Shown here in pieces: positions 54,845-64,000 of a stretch of 64,000 bases of DNA (the stretch's first letter is position 1; every line of letters starts with the position of its first letter). The DNA is taken from the NCBI GenBank assembly GCA_023375785.1, contig SZWC01003895.1:6090-70089 (forward strand), written 5' to 3'. The stretch is from Penium margaritaceum. Its lineage: Eukaryota > Streptophyta > Zygnematophyceae > Desmidiales > Peniaceae. The notes beneath the pieces were generated by a model that saw nothing but the letters and a program-made list of their open reading frames with translations, ran no database searches and was not told the DNA's origin. The translations under genes and the position numbers were made by a program.

Positions 54845-55850
54845 GTGAGTCACATCACACTCACCATGCCAGTTGACGATGATCACTATGCTACACTGCA
54901 TGAGGAGTTACGAAGAGAGCATGCTGCTCTCCAAGTAGCCCTCACTGCACATCACGCTGCTGAAGAAAAGCTGCACACTGAACGAGATGATCAAGACACC
55001 TTTGCCAGTCACATCGCCAATCATGTTCTCAACCGCTTGAAGCATGCATTGCGCTCTACACCGGCCACATCCGATATTCCTGACATTGCTACTGCATTTT
55101 CCACCTCTCCCGCTTCCGCATCCAACACCACCGGCTCACTCACTTCTAACTCCCTTTTTGTTGTGGCCGCGGCAGGCGCTACCGCTTCTAAAGCCCTTGC
55201 ACAGCCCATGCAGTGCAAACCTGACTTTGACTCAGCACCACCTCACTTCACCTCTAACATCTCCTTCGCTTCTTGGAAGGTTCACTTCAGTCCTTGGGCG
55301 CAAGGTGAGCAGCTTTGTGAATACTACCACTTGCCCAATCCCTCTGCAAACCCCCCGTTTGTGCCCATTGATGCTAAGTCCGCGCGTGCTGTCCGTGCTC
55401 TTATTCGCGCTGGACCCGATGACCTCATTGATGAGATTGGGTCCTACAATGTTGACACTACTCGCCGCACGACTGCTGACCCTGTTGGCACCTATGCACT
55501 CATCAAGTGCCACACTACTATCACTCGGCACGCTGCACAGAGTGTCCTCACAGTACATTTCAACATTCTCTTGATGCGTGGTGACGTGACTGCAGATGCC
55601 TACTAGGCTCCCAGCCTTTGCCTTTTGAAAGACCTCGGTAAAGCTGCACCCAAACAGCTTCGTGTAGTTCTCTCTATTGTCAACGCCCTCATCCCTGATT
55701 TGTCCAACATCTTCAGGGAGGTGAAGGCCTCTGAGCTCGAGCGTCTTGTAGCCAAGCCCGTGCCTATTGACTCTCCTCCTGGCATTCGTGCTCTCTGGGA
55801 ATTCACCTCCCAATGTCTCACTGATTGGTGGAGCGCTCTCTAAAACAAAC
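54845..55850 (+). pseudogene. C5 gag
   Basis: The first open stretch is 253 codons: an N-terminal helical Glu/His-rich part (DDDHYATLHEELRREHAALQ), an Ala/Ser/Thr-rich linker, then the conserved gag core FTSNISFASWKVHFSPWAQG, ARAVRALIRAGPDD and QSVLTVHFNILLM. The C-terminal part continues to about 55,850 with LSNIFREVKASELERLVAKP. The best-preserved gag of this family in the window. Confidence 0.9.
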
Positions 55851-55929
55851 ACATTCATCGTGCAGCTGCTGCAGCTGCCACCACAGCACTCCCTTCTACC
55901 TCCTCATCCTCTACTTATTCCTCCTCACC

Positions 55930-56110
55930 TTCCTCCTCTTCCACGTCTCTTCTTCACCAGGGGGGCGGTCGTGGTCACTATCAAGGCAAAGGTGCAAGTG
56001 GTGCTGGCTCTGGCGGCCAAGCCGGCCGTGGCAAGGGGAAGGGCGCCAGGAAGAACTCCTCCTCCACCCCCAGCATTGTCACGTGCTGGAACTGTGGCAT
56101 CGTTGACCAT
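55930..56110 (+). pseudogene. C5 nucleocapsid region
   Basis: A Gly/Lys/Arg-rich stretch, then a zinc-knuckle-like CWNCGIVDHSTPK near 56,090-56,130. Downstream to 56,700 is Pro/Ser-rich sequence without a domain. Confidence 0.75.
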
Positions 56111-56739
56111 TCTACACCAAAGATTCCGACGCCGCCAGTCAACGAGCACTTCCCCTCTGCCATGCGTGCACACTGGGCGTGATCCTCCGGTGGATGGAAC
56201 GTCTCTCGTGTTGCCACTTCCACTGCTCCGAAAGGTCGCGGCACTCCTGTCACCACTGCGGCCGCCGCCTGCAGCACCGTTGCTGCTCCGCCCCCACTCC
56301 CTTACCCCTGGGATTTGCCCCTCCGGTATGGCGGACCAGTCTTCTATGGCCCTCCATCTGGCGCCTACTCTCCTCCCGTCTGGGCGTCTCCATCCTCCCC
56401 GCCTCGTCGTCCCTCCTTTGGCATTGTAATCACCCCGTGTCTGCCTGAGGACGAGCGCCAATTCGATGGTGCACTGTCTCATGTCGTCCACCAATGTTAC
56501 CTTCGTGATCAGGGAGGTGAGAGTGAGTGCTCTAGGTCGGAGCCTCTTGCGTGTGTTGTTGATAGGGAGTTACGTGGTCCACCGTCCGGTCATGTTCTTC
56601 AGTGTCCTCCTGGTGATGTCTCGTGGATTGAGGAATGGCAGTCGGTGTGCTTACTCTACTGTCTTGCTGCATGTGATCACCGTTTCTCCCTGCACGCCGC
56701 CATTGCCGCAGTGAGTCGTGACCCTTCCACTGTTTGTGC

Positions 56740-58010
56740 ATCGGATGGCTTTTGGATTTGACTCTGGCGCCACCCACCACATGACTTCGTCACGGGCGTC
56801 CTTTTTCTCCCTTGGTCCTGTTGCCTATGTTTTCTTTTATTGTACTAGCTCCAGCCAGCTGCTTCCTGTTCAAGGGGTTAGGATTGTGCGCTCTGTTAGC
56901 CCTAGAGGGTAACTGTTCTTGCCACACGTCCTGTATGTTCCATTACTTGAGCTGAGTCTTCTCCTTCTTACAACACTCGACGAGGAGGGCATGGACTTCT
57001 CTTCCAGCCATGGCATTGCCTGTGTCTCCCACCGCACATCTGGCCACATTTTCCTAAAGAGCACAACTCGCTATGATTGCATTTTCCATGTTCCCACCTT
57101 TGCGCCTGCTCCCGCCACTACTGCCCACATGCATGTTGCACGATCTCTTCCCCCTGCACATGCACAGCTATTGTACCACTGCATGTGCCATATTCATACT
57201 ACTGCCATTGACAGCCTCCTTTGTGTGCTTTTAGTGGATGGCCTTGATGCTGCTACGTTCCATGCTCCTTGCCATCCTCTCTGCACCAGTCCCCTTTCTC
57301 CACTTGTGAGTCTTGCACCTCTCACCCCCTTGACTTGCTGCATGCTGATGTCATGGGGCCTCTTCCTCATGAGGCCCTTGGAGGGGTTGTTTGTTGTGTT
57401 TTTTGCCTCACTGATTACTTCTCTCGCATTTGGGTCTTTGCCCTGAAGCAAAAGAGTGATGTTTGCTCCACTCTTGAGTCCTGGCTTCCCCAGGATGAAC
57501 TTGCCTATGGTCATCGCCTCCGTGTCTTTCGTTGTGACCATGACAGTGAATTCATTGGTCCTACCTCTTGTTTCCTCTCATCTTGAGGTTCAAGTATTGA
57601 AACTACGGTTCTCTAAACACCTCAGCAAAACAGTGTGTCCAAACACTGGAACAGGACTCTTGTTGGTGGTGTACGTACCCTTCTCAGTGCCTCCGACCTT
57701 CCCCCTCTATTCTCTTTTGAAGCAAGGTCCTGTATGATGTGGGGAGGGAATCGTGTTCCCCATGGACCCCTTCCACGTCATGTCAGGCAGTTTGAACACT
57801 GGTTTGGTTGTCGTGCGGATCTCCACCTTGCTCGTATCTGGGGTTGCGTCTCTGCCGTCTGGCTTCCCGAGGACCTTCGTGACGGTAAACTTGGTCTATG
57901 CGCTTGCTTGTGCACTTTCCTCGGGGTCTCGGCCATAATCAAAGCCTGGTGCTTTTGGGACCCCAATCGTGCCCGTGTTTTCAAGTCTTGTGATGCCCTC
58001 TTCTTTGAGG
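56740..58010 (+). pseudogene. C5 protease, pre-integrase and integrase region
   Basis: Protease site FGFDSGATHHMTS near 56,750; pre-integrase LLYHCMCHIHTTAIDSLL near 57,165; integrase HPLDLLHADVMGPLPHEALG near 57,325, LKQKSDVCSTLESWLPQDEL near 57,445, and FLGVSAIIKAWCFWDPNRAR near 57,920. Same block order as C4. Confidence 0.87.
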
Positions 58011-58029
58011 ATGTCTTTCCTTGCGACCT

Positions 58030-58600
58030 ATCTCATGCTGCTCCACCCACTTCTCTGTCCTCGCTCCGTCAGCTTGGGAGGGTGGGTCTGTTCCAGCCTA
58101 TGGTCTCGCTAGGGCAACTCCCTCTAGCTTGACCCCTTCTTCTTCTGATCCCTCTCTTCCTGTGTCTGACATATCATCAAACTCTGATACAATCCTTAGC
58201 ACCCCGTCTGCATCCCCATCTGGTCCTTCCACAGTGCCTTTCCCTTCTGCATCCTCTGAGTCTGTGGCAGTGTCTCGCATCGCTCCGCCACTGTCTGTTG
58301 GCACACAAGCACAGTGTTCCCCATGTGCTGTCGTTGAGCCTCTTTCATTGCCTAGCCTACAGCCGACTCTGGTTGTTGGCAAGATAGTCTCTTTCCCAGT
58401 CAATGATACCCCTCCAGTTGTACCACAGCCGTATACTTGTGGAGGGAGACTCCGTGCACTCCCACAACACTCTATCACACAGTCAGTCGCACTCGCTCCA
58501 GTGCATCCTCCATTGCAGCCGATTCTACAGCCAGGTCCACTGGACTTGATGCACTGGGCCTTGCTATCAGTGTGGTCCACCCTAACTCAGCAGTGGGTTA
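58030..58600 (+). pseudogene. C5 integrase-RT linker
   Basis: Ser/Pro/Val-rich sequence, as in C4 at 43,150-43,620 but without the 36-bp tandem repeat. Not a domain. Confidence 0.6.
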
Positions 58601-58699
58601 TGCACTCGTTTCTCATGAGTTCCACAACCCTTTAGATGTTTCAGTTGCTGGATATGTCGCCGCCTACTTTGCGACAAGCGGGCTTCCCTCACTTCCAGC

Positions 58700-59164
58700 A
58701 AAGCTTACCGCTGTCGTCAGGCGTGGGAGGCAGCTAACGCTGGTCTCTAGGAAAAGGCCATGTAGGAGGAGCTCACAACCTTGAATGATCATGAGGTCTT
58801 TGAATTTTTTTCATCTCCCAACAGGCCGCAAGGTTGTTTCGGCCCGCTGGGTACTTCAGCGCAAGCTGAAGCCTGATGGCACGATTGACAAGTAGAAGGC
58901 CCGGCTCACCGCCAAGGGATTGTCCAAAATCCCAGGCGTTGACTTTGATAAAAAAAAAATCCCCTGTTAGACGATACACCATTGCCCAAGCTCTTTTGAG
59001 CCTGGTCGCCCAGCACGAATGGGAACTGGAGCAGATGGACGTCAACAATGCATTCTTGCATGGACGTCTTTACAAGGAGATCTACATGGTGCAGCCCCCA
59101 AGCTTCGTAGATGGCACGAACAAAGTCCGGCGGCTGCCTAAAGCCCTCTATGGGCTGAAGCAGT
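58700..59164 (+). pseudogene. C5 reverse transcriptase, N-terminal blocks
   Basis: Copia RT lead blocks: EELTTLNDHEVFEF near 58,760, ARWVLQRKLKPDG-type context near 58,840, QMDVNNAFLHGRLYKEIYMV near 59,030 and LPKALYGLKQS near 59,140, where the L1-related fragment begins. Confidence 0.88.
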
Positions 59165-59590
59165 CTCGTGATCTCCAAAAGTCCTGTGGTGCCACAATCG
59201 TTGTGTGGAGCGGTGGCGACTCAAAGCCCACACAACACTCTTTACCCTTACCCTTGCATATGCTAGCCAATTACTTCTGTTCAGTCCAGCAGGGTCAGCT
59301 ATGAAAGGTAGCTATAAGATACATCTTAGCCAAAAGCGTGAAAGCAATGCAACTGCAAAACTGGGTACCAACTGAGAAAATTCCTGGAACCTTCCTAACC
59401 GCTTGCCATCTAGTTAAGCGTCAACACTCACTCAGTGTGTTATGACAGTCACAAGTCATGTACAAAACTGCAAGGATCGGGGTAGGGACACGTATAGAGT
59501 GTCAGGAAGCTCAAATTGAATATAGTTGCAGAGAGATAATGACAACTGATCAACAATCAGCCTAAGTAGTTGCTGGCCGACTAGAGTCAC
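59165..59590 (-). mobile_element. L1-related fragment inserted in C5
   Basis: 59,165-59,240 matches 46,860-46,945 of L1. 59,374 to about 59,590 resembles the L1 LTR (TTCCTA..GCTTGC, CACTCAGT, GCAGAGAGA, ACAATCAGCCTAA). Just left of it GGGTACCAAC aligns with the L1 primer-binding site, so it looks like the 5' end of a second, shortened L1 copy in the same orientation. Confidence 0.6.
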
Positions 59591-60400
59591 TAAGGGCGGC
59601 GGTATTTCCGTACCTGCTCAAACAGGCCTAAAACCACAGTTTTGGCCGTAACTCATTGTTCAAGGGTTAGAATCACATGATTTCTAAACCATGACGTGCA
59701 AAATGATGAGCTCTACACAATGGACCCACAGAAGGTGGGTTTGCATCATCCACACATAAATAGCGAGCAAAACAAGGAAATCGGCCACAGTAGCCGCCTC
59801 ACCAATGCCGAGCTCCACCGCGGTCGCCAGCAAACAAACCATCCCCCCCACGAGCTGCCATCCCGCCGATGATGTCACCTCCCACTTCATCTCCCTCCTC
59901 CCCCCAATCTTGCATCCCTTTCTCTAACGATGATGGTATGCCTGATCTCTCGTCTACATCCATCGCCCTCTGCTCCGTTTTGGAGACAGTCGGCATCATA
60001 CCAACGGATGGACCCTAAGCCCCTGGCCATACCACTAGTGCTTGCACTCATCGTGCGCGACGGCGAGCTGCTCATCTTGCACGTCGTGCGTAGGCAGCAC
60101 CACCCGATGCGATTTCTGGAGGAGTCATAGGTGATGAGACCCCCTCGTCCCCTGTCCTCGGCTTGGTCTGCAGAGTCCCCATAGCTCCTACCAAGGTGTT
60201 AGTCGTGGGGGGGATGGTTTGTCCGCAAACGACCGTTGTGGAGCTTAGCATTGGTGAGGTGGCTACTCTAGAGCACAGGCTGGTTGAGGCAGATGACGCT
60301 ACAAAGCAGGCTTAGTTAGTGGAGAGTTTGGCGGGGGGAGACGTCCGCCTCAATGGAGAATCTTCGTCAGAGGATGATTGGTTTGATGCTGAGTCAGAGT
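59591..60400. other. Unassigned DNA before the C5 3' LTR
   Basis: No copia domain recognised. It contains short acidic coding-like stretches on the plus strand near 60,210-60,400 (for example ESSSEDDWFDAESEL, which recalls the acidic SSEEWSDAESQVDEW of L1). It may be more L1-related sequence. Confidence 0.4.
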
Positions 60401-61031
60401 TGTTGATTGTGTCAAACAAACACGCAAGTGACCTCTTGTCTCCACCCATCTACACACACTACCATCGCAGGTGACTAAGCAGATTCAAAGTTGTGGACCA
60501 TGCATCGCTGGTGCCCTATTGGGTGCAAGTTTTCCGTGAGTTCAGCCATGCTCAAGCTCTACCGGAAAAGTTCCTTACTGTTCTCACTGTTTGGTGACTG
60601 GCCATTGAGTGGCTAAAACATGAGAAAGGTTACTTGAGAGATGCATGCTCCACATATGCTCGTGGTCAATGTGGATTCTTTGTTGTGCTTGACTTGCATG
60701 CTAAGCTGGTTGTGTAGCACTTGCACCGGGTTGCTGATCCTAACGGGGCCACACGCTTGGTCGCTCCGAGGTGTGAGTGATCACAGCGGCTTTTAGCCGA
60801 CCGGTTCGGCTCCGGGGTGGCGGTCAGGCCCCACTTCGAGCAACTCGAGTGGGTGGCCCGGTCAACCGCATGCTAAGAGCTGGCTAGCTACTTACTCTCG
60901 ACACCTGTCACTCTCGTTTTTACTAAGTGTGTGATCTCTCACCATTCTCACGCTCAGTCCCAGCCGTGGATTTTGTGCATCCCTAGCTTGTTTGATAGCG
61001 CGTGTCTATAGGCGTCTTGCCGCTACCTACA
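60401..61031 (+). repeat. C5 3' LTR
   Basis: Partner of 52,204-52,831. Directly to the right lies TATACTAGAGCGCAGG, which resembles a primer-binding site, so this LTR may also have been the 5' LTR of a following tandem copy. Confidence 0.82.
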
Positions 61032-61040
61032 GCTGGAACT

Positions 61041-61310
61041 ATACTAGAGCGCAGGTTGGGGCAGTGGCCTTCTTGATGTAGCGTGCGGGCTCCCACGCTT
61101 GTTGCTTAGTCTCCAGGCCCCACAGTCTGCCGCTCTAGAGTCCAAGTCTGAGTGCTCTGGATTTGTTACTCAAAAATGTGCGCGCCCGTGTTAACGCTAG
61201 AAAGCAGCTAGAGACTGGAAGTAACTGATTAGTAATCAAGAATTAGCAACAATGGGAGACCCCTCCCAGTTCTAGCTCACCCCCAGCTGTGTAGAGCTTG
61301 TTACTCAGCT
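61041..61310 (+). repeat. Direct repeat, left copy (partner at 63,750-64,000)
   Basis: Shares GCAGGTTGGG, AGCGTGCGGGCT(C/T)CCACGCT, TGCTCTAGAGTC, GGTTTGTTACTCA-type phrases and AGTAACTGATTAG with 63,750-64,000. It flanks C6 on the left. Its start looks like a primer-binding site after the C5 LTR, so it is either a retroelement 5' leader or an LTR. Confidence 0.72.
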
Positions 61311-61799
61311 AACCAGCCAATCAGAAAACAAACCTATTTTCTGGCAGGCATGGTTTTCTCGGTGAGCCCTGCCAGACGGCCGACAGCCCAAAACCCGGGC
61401 GTCATCCGTTTTGCCCGAAAACTAGACCATACCATAATACGCACGCTGCAAACGCAGTTGTACAGTCGGAATCAGCTAGAAAAACAACACTGAGGAGTTA
61501 TGGCTGCCTAAACCGAGGCAGCGTCTACGCTAACCCGCGGTACCAAAAGTGTCAAAAAATCATGAAAGTTGGACCCTAGGCATGGCATAGCATAGTGAAC
61601 GCAACAATGCAGTCAAACACGGTGTTGGACATGCGCAGACAGCAAATGCAATGATAGTACCTGTCAACGCCAGGACTGCCCAGGAGGTCTCCCGATGGAG
61701 CTGAGCATGAAGGAGGGAGGAGGCTCCAGTAGACTGCGTATAGGCCTCAGCGTGCGTCGGGTACACCGGGCGACACTCCATCAGCATCGCGTCTCGCCG
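61311..61799. other. Unassigned stretch
   Basis: No gene or repeat recognised. If the flanking direct repeats are C6 LTRs, this would be the inner part of the left LTR. Confidence 0.4.
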
Positions 61800-61899
61800 T
61801 CAGTCATCTTCACATTGATGTACACCAGCCAAGAGGATGCAACTGAGTACAAGTGAGAGTTGCGAGACAAAAACCAACACTCCTCCATGAATCACACGT

Positions 61900-62244
61900 G
61901 TAGTGCACATCGATGGGCAGAGAGCACAAAGACCAAGAGGACAAGGAGAGAGAGAACCTAACGGACGCACACCAACTGCACTCACGGCCTTCTTCAACGA
62001 GTCACGCTTCAGTGCCTTGGTCAAGAAATCAGCCAACTGCCGTACTGTCTCAACCCACATAATGCTGATGCTGCCTTCATGCAACAACGAACGCACATAA
62101 TGATACTCAATATTTATGTGCTTTGAGCGAGTGTGCTGCACGCCGTCATTATCAGCAATGGCCATAGCACTCTCATTGTTGCAGTGCAACGTGATGGAAG
62201 GGACTGACTGACACAACTCCCATAACAAGCGGCACAGCCACACG

Positions 62245-62282
<38 letters not shown>

Positions 62283-62452
62283 TCAAGGGCCACATACTCC
62301 ACCTCAGTATTGCTACGTGCAATGCAGCCTTGCTTGTCGCTATGCCAGGATACTGTCGTTCCGCCAACAAGGAAGATCTAGCCAATACGACTCTTACCGT
62401 CTGGACTGCCGGACCAGTCACCGTCCCGTTGCCACAACGGACGGCTGTCAGN

Positions 62453-62488
<36 letters not shown>

Positions 62489-62740
62489 TCAAGGGCCACA
62501 TACTCCACCTCAGTATTGCTACGTGCAATGCAGCCTTGCTTGACGCTATGCCAGGATACTGTCGTTGTGCCAACAAGGAAGATCTAGCCAATACGACTCT
62601 TACCGTCTGGACTGCCGGACCAGTCACCGTCCCGTTGCCACAACGGACGGCTGTCAGCAAAACATGAGGCCTCGCTGTAGGGTTGAAACGACGTAGTACA
62701 GCACTCGGATCGCAACCTCAAAGTGGAGGTGACGTAGCTC
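61900..62740 (-). pseudogene. C6 RNase H region
   Basis: Copia RNase H C-terminal blocks: VPSITLHCNNESAMAIADND near 62,150-62,205, TRSKHINIEYHYVRSLLHEG near 62,060-62,120, and ADFLTKALKRDSLKKAV near 61,990-62,035. Interrupted by the CA-repeat block. Confidence 0.85.
62242..62657. repeat. Duplicated (CA)n block joined by one N
   Basis: A (CA)n run plus about 170 bp (62,242-62,451) is repeated almost exactly at 62,453-62,657, with a single N at 62,452. Only a handful of differences (for example TTGTCGC/TTGACGC). Near-identity around an N suggests an assembly join of two allelic or overlapping reads. Confidence 0.85.
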
Positions 62741-63721
62741 CTAAGAGAACTGTGCGAGGAGGTTGATGGCGAACGTAGTTTCTGGACGTGTTATCATCAC
62801 CAGGAACATCAGTGACCCGATGACGCGCAAATATGTGATCACGTCTACTGGCTCCCCCACCACGACTGGATCAGAAATCTTGAGCATCGCTTGACCATCA
62901 GGTGACATGGGTGAGGATGCTCTCGGCACGAGGGGCAGGTCCTCAGCAAAGCGCCAGGACAGGGTGTGGACGTAGGCGGCCTGATGGACATGCAGGATGC
63001 TCGCGGAGCGATCATGCTTAAGCTCCATGCCCAGAAAGACTCATGCTGGCCCGAGGTCCTTCATCTGATATGCAGGGTGCAGCAGATCCTTGACCCGCTA
63101 GATCGCGGCTACATCCGGCGATGCGATGAGCAGGTCGTCGACATAGACCAGGACAGCAACGAGAGTCTGACCTCATGGACTGATGAATAGCGCGGGGTTG
63201 GCAGAGGTGTGAAGGAGGCCGCCGCTAAGAAGCGTACGGCTGATCTCTTGGTTCCAATAGTGCGGTGACTACTTCAAGCCATAGAGGGCCTTCCGCAGCA
63301 TCAAGACCTTGCTGGAGCCGTTGTCGAAGCCTGGAGGCTGCACCATGTAGAGCTCCTTGCCCTCCACGGAGCCATGGAGGAAGGCGTTGCTCACATCAAT
63401 TTGATGCAGTTCCCACCCCTGCTAGGCAAAGAGGCTGAACAACGCCCGGTGGGTGGAGAACCGACCGACCGGGACGAAGATCTGGTCATAATCGATCCAA
63501 GGGACCTGAGCAAACCCCTTGGTTGTGAGACGGGCCTTGTACTTGTCCAGGGACCCGTCTGGCTTCCACATTCACCAGAGAACCCACTTGGTGCCGATGG
63601 CCTTACGGCCCATGGGGAGGTCGACGAGTTCATAGACATGATGTTGCCCAATGGTAGCAAGCTCGTCGGCGCATGCAGCCTCCCACTGAGCAGCCTCGGG
63701 AGATGCCCGAGCCTAACATAG
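62741..63721 (-). pseudogene. C6 reverse transcriptase region
   Basis: Copia RT on the minus strand: YELVDLPMGRKAIGTKWVL context near 63,590, DVSNAFLHGSVEGKELYMVQ context near 63,360, a VYVDDLLIASP-type block near 63,130, KHDRSASILHVHQAAYVHTL near 62,960 and a VIGSLMFLVMITRPETTFAI block near 62,790. Confidence 0.9.
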
Positions 63722-63749
63722 GGTGGCCGGGTCCTAGAGAGAAACTAGG

Positions 63750-64000
63750 CAGCAGGTTGGGATAGCTGCGTTGTTGATACAGCGTGCGGGCTTCCACGCT
63801 CGTTGCATAAATCAGCTGCCCCCTCAGTCTGCTGCTCTAGAGTCTAAGTCTGGAAGCTCTGGGTTTGTTACTCAGAAGTGCACGCGCCAGTGTTAGCGCC
63901 AGAAAGCAGCTGGAAACTGACAGTAACTGATTAGCAATGAAGAAATGAACAGCAATGGGGGACCCCTCCAAGTTCTAGCCCCCCCCCCCCAAGCTCTGTA
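63750..64000 (+). repeat. Direct repeat, right copy, cut by the window edge
   Basis: Partner of 61,041-61,310; continues past the window. Ends in a C-run at about 63,978-63,990. Confidence 0.72.

Larger units (their letters stand above)
52204..61031 (+). mobile_element. C5: Ty1/copia fossil with L1-related insertion
   Basis: Plus-strand copia with LTRs of about 630 bp at 52,204-52,831 and 60,401-61,031 (both start TGTTG; shared blocks GGGTTGCTGATCCTA and CTTGCCGCTACCTA). Parts in order: decayed primer-binding site, 2-kb leader with an extra frame, gag, CCHC knuckle, protease, pre-integrase, integrase, linker, reverse transcriptase. An L1-related fragment interrupts the RT region near 59,165. 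Broken in many places; the LTRs are well diverged, so it is old. Confidence 0.88.
61800..63740 (-). mobile_element. C6: Ty1/copia remnant
   Basis: Minus-strand pol remnant: reverse transcriptase at about 62,741-63,721 and RNase H at about 61,900-62,740. Direct repeats lie on both sides (61,041-61,310 and 63,750 to the window edge). Clearly incomplete and broken; part of the RNase H region is occupied by a duplicated CA-microsatellite block that is probably an assembly artefact. Confidence 0.8.

Noticed and set aside
55925-56494. Minus-strand Gly/Arg-rich 189-codon frame resembling an RNA-binding protein
   Set aside because: Antisense of the C5 nucleocapsid and Pro-rich region; composition only.
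1-64000. CRISPR arrays, biosynthetic clusters, phage or bacterial operons
   Set aside because: No spaced palindromic arrays, Shine-Dalgarno sites or compact operon structure; all evidence points to eukaryotic repeat DNA.

Overview
The window is non-coding-rich eukaryotic nuclear DNA and almost all of it is old transposable elements packed into and beside one another. The retroelements suggest a plant or a streptophyte green alga: their primer-binding sites resemble TGGTATCAGAGC, the initiator-Met tRNA type typical of plant LTR elements; there is a chromodomain Ty3/gypsy element, several Ty1/copia lineages, and Mutator-, hAT- and pogo-type DNA transposons. The GC-rich, alanine/glycine-rich exon at the left edge and the very low gene density would suit a large algal genome such as a charophyte. 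That last step is inference and the species is not identified. No prokaryotic features, rRNA, tRNA or CRISPR were seen.

Layout. 1-1.97 kb: a possible 5' exon of a host gene on the minus strand (triplet-repeat rich), then one weak open frame. 2.9-9.7 kb: a minus-strand Ty3/gypsy chromovirus fossil (G1), with one LTR split by about 0.8 kb of unrelated DNA. 9.8-10.9 kb: a diverged tandem duplication with a period of about 585 bp. 11.8-13.6 kb: a plus-strand Ty3/gypsy remnant (G2). 14.9-15.9 kb: the N-terminal part of a Mutator-like transposase gene with two plausible short introns. 15.9-22.5 kb: copia remnant C1 (plus), interrupted by a complete-ended hAT element (16,056-20,079) with an 8-bp target duplication and subterminal palindromic repeats. 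22.9-31.2 kb: copia C2 (minus), carrying a pogo-like element (24,011-27,160, TA target) and a near-perfect inverted repeat of two 468-bp arms.

31.2-38.0 kb: the 3' tail of a plus-strand copia, followed by copia C3 (minus, UBN2-type gag), which sits at the tail/LTR boundary. 38.0-46.0 kb: copia C4 (plus), the most complete set of parts here. 46.1-52.2 kb: L1, bounded by 220-bp LTR-like repeats with a primer-binding site but no pol that I can recognise, and alanine-rich repetitive frames on the minus strand. 52.2-61.0 kb: copia C5 (plus), invaded in its reverse-transcriptase region by a fragment related to L1. 61.0-64.0 kb: copia remnant C6 (minus) between two direct repeats, the right one cut by the window edge.

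How it fits together: nothing here looks like a working host pathway. The value lies in the nesting order, the well-defined DNA-transposon ends (hAT and pogo), the foldback structure, and the possibly undescribed non-autonomous element L1. Three places (19.9 kb, 39.7 kb, 62.45 kb) carry gaps or Ns; at two of them the flanks are duplicated, which looks like assembly error.
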